The notes beneath the pieces were generated by a model. That model made no database searches, was not told the origin of the DNA, and saw only the letters and a list, made by a program, of their open reading frames with translations. Position numbers and translations under genes: made by a program. A stretch of DNA of 9,587 nt, from the NCBI GenBank assembly GCA_937930605.1, contig CALHBZ010000269.1, positions 1 through 9,587 of the forward strand, written 5' to 3'. Below, in pieces: positions 6,736 to 9,587 of this stretch (position 1 is the first letter of the stretch; every line of letters begins with the position of its first letter). The DNA comes from Streptococcus oralis. Its GTDB lineage: Bacteria; Bacillota; Bacilli; Lactobacillales; Streptococcaceae.

Positions 6736-6767
6736 TATAGTTTTTGACTATAAGGTCCATTAGTCAA
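6734..6767 (+). repeat. two overlapping, mutually exclusive inverted repeats upstream of folD
   Basis: CTTATAG (6734-6740) pairs with CTATAAG (6748-6754). TTGACTA (6744-6750) pairs with TAGTCAA (6761-6767). Both are perfect seven-base-pair stems, and they share bases 6748-6750, so only one can form at a time. They lie between the TfoX terminator and the folD -10 element. They could be a DNA operator, or a switch in read-through RNA. Confidence 0.5.
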
Positions 6768-6773
6768 GAAGTG

Positions 6774-6803
6774 TTAGAATGGCAAGTCATTTTTTGTTAT
6801 AAT
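6774..6803 (+). promoter_or_regulatory. promoter of folD
   Basis: TATAAT at 6798-6803 with a TGT extension at 6795-6797. The -35 region is poor (TTAGAA at 6774-6779, 18-base spacer). The start of transcription would fall near 6810, giving a leader of only about 25 bases before the folD ATG at 6834. Confidence 0.78.
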
Positions 6804-6833
6804 AGAGGATATTTGATAGAAGAGAGAAGAGAT

Positions 6834-7691
6834 ATGACGCAGATTATTGATGGGAAGGCTCTAGCAGCTAAGTTACAAGGACAGCTGGCTGAAAAAACTG
6901 CTAAATTAAAAGAAGAAACAGGCTTAGTTCCAGGCTTGGTGGTGATTTTGGTGGGAGATAATCCAGCCAGCCAAGTCTACGTTCGCAACAAGGAACGCTC
7001 AGCTCTCGCTGCTGGCTTCCGTAGTGAAGTAGTGCGAGTTCCAGAGACCATTACCCAAGCGGAATTGTTAGACTTGATTGCCAAATACAATCAAGATTCA
7101 GCTTGGCATGGGATTTTGGTCCAGTTACCTTTACCAAAACATATTGATGAAGAGGCAGTTTTATTAGCCATTGACCCCGAAAAAGACGTGGATGGTTTCC
7201 ATCCGCTAAACATGGGTCGCCTCTGGTCTGGTCATCCAGTTATGATTCCTTCAACACCTGCAGGAATTATGGAGATGTTTCATGAATATGGGATTGAGTT
7301 GGAAGGTAAAAATGCGGTTGTTATCGGTCGCTCAAATATTGTTGGTAAACCGATGACCCAGCTACTTTTGGCTAAGAATGCAACAGTGACCTTGACCCAC
7401 TCACGCACCCATCATCTTGCCAAGGTGGCTGCTAAAGCAGATATTCTGGTGGTTGCAATCGGTCGCGCTAAGTTTGTGACTGCTGACTTTGTCAAACCAG
7501 GAGCGGTTGTCATTGACGTTGGGATGAACCGAGATGAAAATGGCAAGCTTTGTGGAGATGTTGATTATGATGCCGTTGCACCACTTGCCAGTCATATCAC
7601 GCCAGTACCTGGTGGAGTTGGCCCTATGACCATTACCATGCTCATGGAACAAACCTATCAGGCAGCGCTGCGTACACTAAACAAGGACTAG
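6834..7691 (+). CDS. folD: bifunctional methylenetetrahydrofolate dehydrogenase / methenyltetrahydrofolate cyclohydrolase
   Basis: A 285-residue FolD, which interconverts 5,10-methylene-THF, 5,10-methenyl-THF and 10-formyl-THF in the cytoplasm using NADP+. It supplies one-carbon units for purines and formyl-methionine. Visible motifs are the substrate-site segment Y-V-R-N-K (residues 50-54) with the catalytic lysine, [10 protein letters not shown] (about 97-106), the DKDVDG-equivalent [11 protein letters not shown], the dinucleotide-binding [12 protein letters not shown] near 160-171, and the family ending [15 protein letters not shown] start at the ATG at 6834, preceded by AGAGAAGAG, which gives the length normal for the family. 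A longer reading from a TTG at 6744 would run over the promoter and an inverted repeat, so I reject it. Only four bases separate its stop from the HAD gene, indicating cotranscription. Confidence 0.97.
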   Translation: MTQIIDGKALAAKLQGQLAEKTAKLKEETGLVPGLVVILVGDNPASQVYVRNKERSALAAGFRSEVVRVPETITQAELLDLIAKYNQDSAWHGILVQLPLPKHIDEEAVLLAIDPEKDVDGFHPLNMGRLWSGHPVMIPSTPAGIMEMFHEYGIELEGKNAVVIGRSNIVGKPMTQLLLAKNATVTLTHSRTHHLAKVAAKADILVVAIGRAKFVTADFVKPGAVVIDVGMNRDENGKLCGDVDYDAVAPLASHITPVPGGVGPMTITMLMEQTYQAALRTLNKD

Positions 7692-7695
7692 GAAG

Positions 7696-8469
7696 ATGAA
7701 ATTCGTATTTGATCTAGATGGAACGCTGTCTTTCGACTACATGACCATAGATGAAGAGATTAAGCAGGTTCTTTTAAAGGCTGAAAATTATGGACATGAG
7801 GTTGTATTTGCCTCAGCTCGCTCTTATCGGGATTGTTTGGGCTTATTAGGTACTGAACTTAGTCAGCGCTTGGTGATAGGTTTGAATGGTGGTGTAGCTT
7901 ATTATCTGGGGAAAGCTATCTATGAAAGAAATCTCGATGCTAGAGTTTATGAGGCACTAGTGGATTATTGCCAGACCTATAATCTCCCTTTCTTTGTGGA
8001 CGATTGCTTTGACTATAGTGGTCAGATCGTGGAGAAGATTCCATTTATCTCTAGCGTGGATCCCCTAAAGGTAGCTCGTCATCAGAAACTCAAGGACTTG
8101 GGTACTCCGATTAAGGTTGTCGTTTATATGGGAGACCATGGGGATTTGCTTGATGACCTGATTGGACAGTTAGAAAGACTGGGGCAGGCTCATCTGTCCT
8201 ATCATGCACATGAAAAGTGCCTTTATGTCAATCCCTTAGATACTCACAAGGCGACAACTGTTGAAAAGTTGTGTGGAGAGAACTTTATTGCTTTTGGAAA
8301 TGACCAAAATGATATTGAACTGTTTAAAACGTCTCTTTATTCAATCCAGATAGGAGATTTCGCAGGTCTTAGTCCATATGCAGATGAAACGGTTGAGCTA
8401 AAAGGAGAACCTTCTCCAGTAGTAGCAGCTAAAATCTTACAGACTTTTGTGGAATTTAAGGGAAAATAG
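7696..8469 (+). CDS. HAD superfamily (Cof-type) hydrolase
   Basis: A 257-residue HAD-fold phosphatase of the Cof/type IIB group. Motif I is DLDGT at residues 6-10 with nucleophile D6 and acid/base D8. Motif II is the serine in ASAR (S40). Motif III is K185 in DTHKATT. Motif IV is GNDQND (201-206), which holds Mg2+. The cap lies between motifs II and III (about 75-180), as in Cof proteins that act on sugar phosphates, nucleotides or phosphorylated cofactors. The substrate is not readable. The ATG has AGGAAG directly upstream (7690-7695), so the spacing is tight, and the gene lies four bases after folD. It ends at a hairpin terminator. Its position between folD and a nucleotide-repair enzyme would fit a housekeeping role on a small phosphorylated metabolite, but that is inference only. 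Confidence 0.92.
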   Translation: MKFVFDLDGTLSFDYMTIDEEIKQVLLKAENYGHEVVFASARSYRDCLGLLGTELSQRLVIGLNGGVAYYLGKAIYERNLDARVYEALVDYCQTYNLPFFVDDCFDYSGQIVEKIPFISSVDPLKVARHQKLKDLGTPIKVVVYMGDHGDLLDDLIGQLERLGQAHLSYHAHEKCLYVNPLDTHKATTVEKLCGENFIAFGNDQNDIELFKTSLYSIQIGDFAGLSPYADETVELKGEPSPVVAAKILQTFVEFKGK

Positions 8470-8473
8470 ATAG

Positions 8474-8495
8474 AAGGAGGTCTGAACCTCCTTTT
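8474..8495 (+). terminator. intrinsic terminator after folD-HAD
   Basis: AAGGAGGT (8474-8481) pairs perfectly with ACCTCCTT (8486-8493) around the loop CTGA, followed by TTG. The T tract is short, so termination may be partial. The left arm contains AGGAGG, which looks like a ribosome binding site but has no start codon behind it. Confidence 0.72.
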
Positions 8496-8499
8496 GTAG

Positions 8500-8505
8500 T
8501 ATAAT
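8500..8505 (+). promoter_or_regulatory. -10 element of the NAD(P)H-hydrate dehydratase gene
   Basis: A perfect TATAAT at 8500-8505 lies five bases beyond the terminator and 19 bases before the ATG at 8525. No -35 hexamer is recognisable at 16-18 bases; that position falls inside the terminator stem. The leader would be only about 13 bases long. Confidence 0.5.
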
Positions 8506-8524
8506 GGGGTGAGAGGAAAAAACG

Positions 8525-9376
8525 ATGAAAAAGATTGACCTAGAACTATTAGAAAAAGTCATTGTAGAACGGCCTCGTCACAGTCATAAGGGAGATTACG
8601 GTCGTCTGCTCTTGCTGGGAGGGACCTATCCTTATGGGGGAGCTATCATCATGTCCGCCATTGCAGCTGTTAAAAGTGGGGCTGGCTTGGTGACTGTTGG
8701 GACAGATAAGGAGAATATCCCGGCTTTGCACAGCCATTTACCTGAAGTCATGGCTTTTTCTCTAAAGGATAAAGCATTACTAAAGGAACAGATAGAGAAG
8801 GCAGAAATTGTCTTGCTAGGTCCAGGTCTGCGAGAGGATGTATTCGGAGAAGAACTCGTGAAACGGGTCTTTGACAGTCTCAGAAAAGAACAGATTTTGA
8901 TTGTAGATGGCGGTGCTTTGGGCATTTTAGCAAAAGCTCATTTGCCATTCCCATCTAGTCAGTTCATCCTAACTCCCCACCAAAAGGAATGGGAAAGATT
9001 GTCTGGTATAGTTCTTGACCATCAAAATACGGAGACGACTGCTAGGTCTCTTTCAGCTTTTCCTCAAGGAACGATTCTAGTCGAAAAAGGTCCAGCGACT
9101 CGTATCTGGCAAGCCGGTAAACCTGAATACTATCAACTGGAGGTTGGCGGTCCCTATCAAGCAACTGGTGGGATGGGAGACACTTTAGCAGGGATGATTG
9201 CTGGTTTTGCAGGTCAGTTTCACCAAGCTAGTCTTTATGAGAGAGTGGTGGTAGCGACCTATCTTCATTCAGCTATCGCGCAAGAACTAGCTCAGGAACA
9301 CTATCTTGTTTTGCCAACGGAAATTAGCAAGGCTATACCGAAAACAATGAAAACAATATCTCAAAGAGGCAACTGA
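8525..9376 (+). CDS. nnrD: ADP-dependent (S)-NAD(P)H-hydrate dehydratase
   Basis: A 283-residue ribokinase-like enzyme of the YjeF C-terminal / YxkO family. It dehydrates the S form of damaged NADHX and NADPHX back to NADH and NADPH, using ADP as the phosphate donor. The motifs run as expected: GDYGRLLLLGG (23-33), AAVKSGAGLVTVG (47-59), GPGL (99-102), VDGGAL (127-132), LTPHQKEWERL (149-159) and GGMGDTLAGM (215-224), whose D219 is the expected catalytic aspartate. The YjeF N-terminal epimerase half is absent, as in Bacillus YxkO, so the epimerase must be encoded elsewhere or missing. The start is set by AGAGGA at 8512-8517, about eight bases before the ATG. It follows the folD-HAD unit in the same direction with a terminator and a -10 element between. 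Its own terminator begins inside its last codons. Confidence 0.95.
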   Translation: MKKIDLELLEKVIVERPRHSHKGDYGRLLLLGGTYPYGGAIIMSAIAAVKSGAGLVTVGTDKENIPALHSHLPEVMAFSLKDKALLKEQIEKAEIVLLGPGLREDVFGEELVKRVFDSLRKEQILIVDGGALGILAKAHLPFPSSQFILTPHQKEWERLSGIVLDHQNTETTARSLSAFPQGTILVEKGPATRIWQAGKPEYYQLEVGGPYQATGGMGDTLAGMIAGFAGQFHQASLYERVVVATYLHSAIAQELAQEHYLVLPTEISKAIPKTMKTISQRGN

Positions 9377-9395
9377 AATCTTAATTGCCTTTTTT
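9364..9395 (+). terminator. intrinsic terminator overlapping the 3' end of nnrD
   Basis: AGGCAA (9367-9372) pairs with TTGCCT (9385-9390), and the helix can be extended outward by G-U and A-T pairs into AAAG/TTTTT. A run of T follows. The left arm is coding: it covers the last nnrD codons, and the stop codon lies in the 12-base loop. Confidence 0.82.
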
Positions 9396-9448
9396 ATGTT
9401 TTCACAGCTGATTTATTTTTCTGGTAAGATTTTCAAATATCTCAGAAC

Positions 9449-9509
9449 CAGCAATCAACTGCTGAACTTACGAGAAATTCTCACTTTTAAGGTCTTGATT
9501 TTTAATCAA
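9449..9509. repeat. cluster of three short palindromes
   Basis: Three perfect or near-perfect hairpins follow each other in 61 bases: CAGCA/TGCTG (9449-9464), GAGAAATTCTC (9472-9482) and TTGATT-TTT-AATCAA (9495-9509). They lie in the non-coding stretch between the nnrD terminator and the outgoing promoter. Nothing identifies them as a known repeat family. Confidence 0.35.
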
Positions 9510-9547
9510 ACTCACAAATGAAGCTAGATTGTTATCAAAGTTGAGGG

Positions 9548-9576
9548 GTGTCAAATCATGCTTTTTTTGATATAAT
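9548..9576 (+). promoter_or_regulatory. promoter reading out of the window
   Basis: GTGTCA (9548-9553, four of six of the -35 consensus), 17 bases, then TATAAT (9571-9576) with a TGA extension. It should start transcription of the next gene, whose coding sequence is beyond the window. Confidence 0.8.
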
Positions 9577-9587
9577 TTTTAATGATG

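Noticed and set aside
6744..6833. 30-residue N-terminal extension of FolD from a TTG at 6744
   Set aside because: It runs across the -10 element at 6798-6803 and an inverted repeat, has no ribosome binding site, and makes the protein longer than the family norm. The ATG at 6834 is well supported.
8549..8925. Minus-strand frames inside nnrD
   Set aside because: Complement of a conserved enzyme gene; composition is typical of antisense frames.

Overview
The window looks like chromosomal DNA from a low-GC streptococcus of the mitis/pneumoniae group. The reasons are an AT-rich base composition with many extended -10 promoters (TGnTATAAT), strong AGGAGG-type ribosome binding sites, a 752-residue ClpE with a CtsR operator, and the neighbourhood nudix / clpE / DUF1797 / amino acid ABC transporter / TfoX-like / folD / HAD / NAD(P)H-hydrate dehydratase. 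That order matches what I remember of the pneumococcal clpE-folD region. This is recall, not a database search. I see no mobile element, CRISPR array, rRNA or tRNA. It is mostly an ordinary core-genome region with several interesting control sites.

Left block, 1-1410. A plus-strand endonuclease/exonuclease/phosphatase-family gene converges on a minus-strand DUF1827 gene, with a strong bidirectional terminator between them. The 200-base gap also holds a nested imperfect inverted repeat of unknown meaning.

Stress and housekeeping block on the minus strand, 1050-4722. Reading leftward: a DUF1797 (YkuJ-type) gene, then clpE behind its own promoter and CtsR box, then a nudix hydrolase with a near-consensus promoter, then DUF1827. 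Each gene has its own promoter and clear terminators follow DUF1797 and clpE, so this is a string of single or double units rather than one operon.

Transporter block on the plus strand, 4852-6685. Translationally coupled permease and ATPase genes of the polar amino acid ABC family follow a promoter whose -35 element lies inside an ARG-box-like dyad. No substrate-binding protein gene is present. Together these suggest an arginine or basic amino acid importer under ArgR/AhrC control that borrows an orphan binding protein. A short TfoX N-domain gene follows and ends in a good terminator.

Metabolic block on the plus strand, 6798-9390. folD (one-carbon folate metabolism) is followed four bases later by a HAD/Cof-type phosphatase. 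After a terminator and a fresh -10 element comes an ADP-dependent NAD(P)H-hydrate dehydratase (nicotinamide nucleotide repair). The last 200 bases are non-coding. They carry three small palindromes, a broken minus-strand frame, and a good promoter pointing out of the window toward the next gene.

No wholly new system is evident. The best leads are the ARG-box promoter with the SBP-less transporter, the two mutually exclusive hairpins upstream of folD, and the nested inverted repeat at 856-937.
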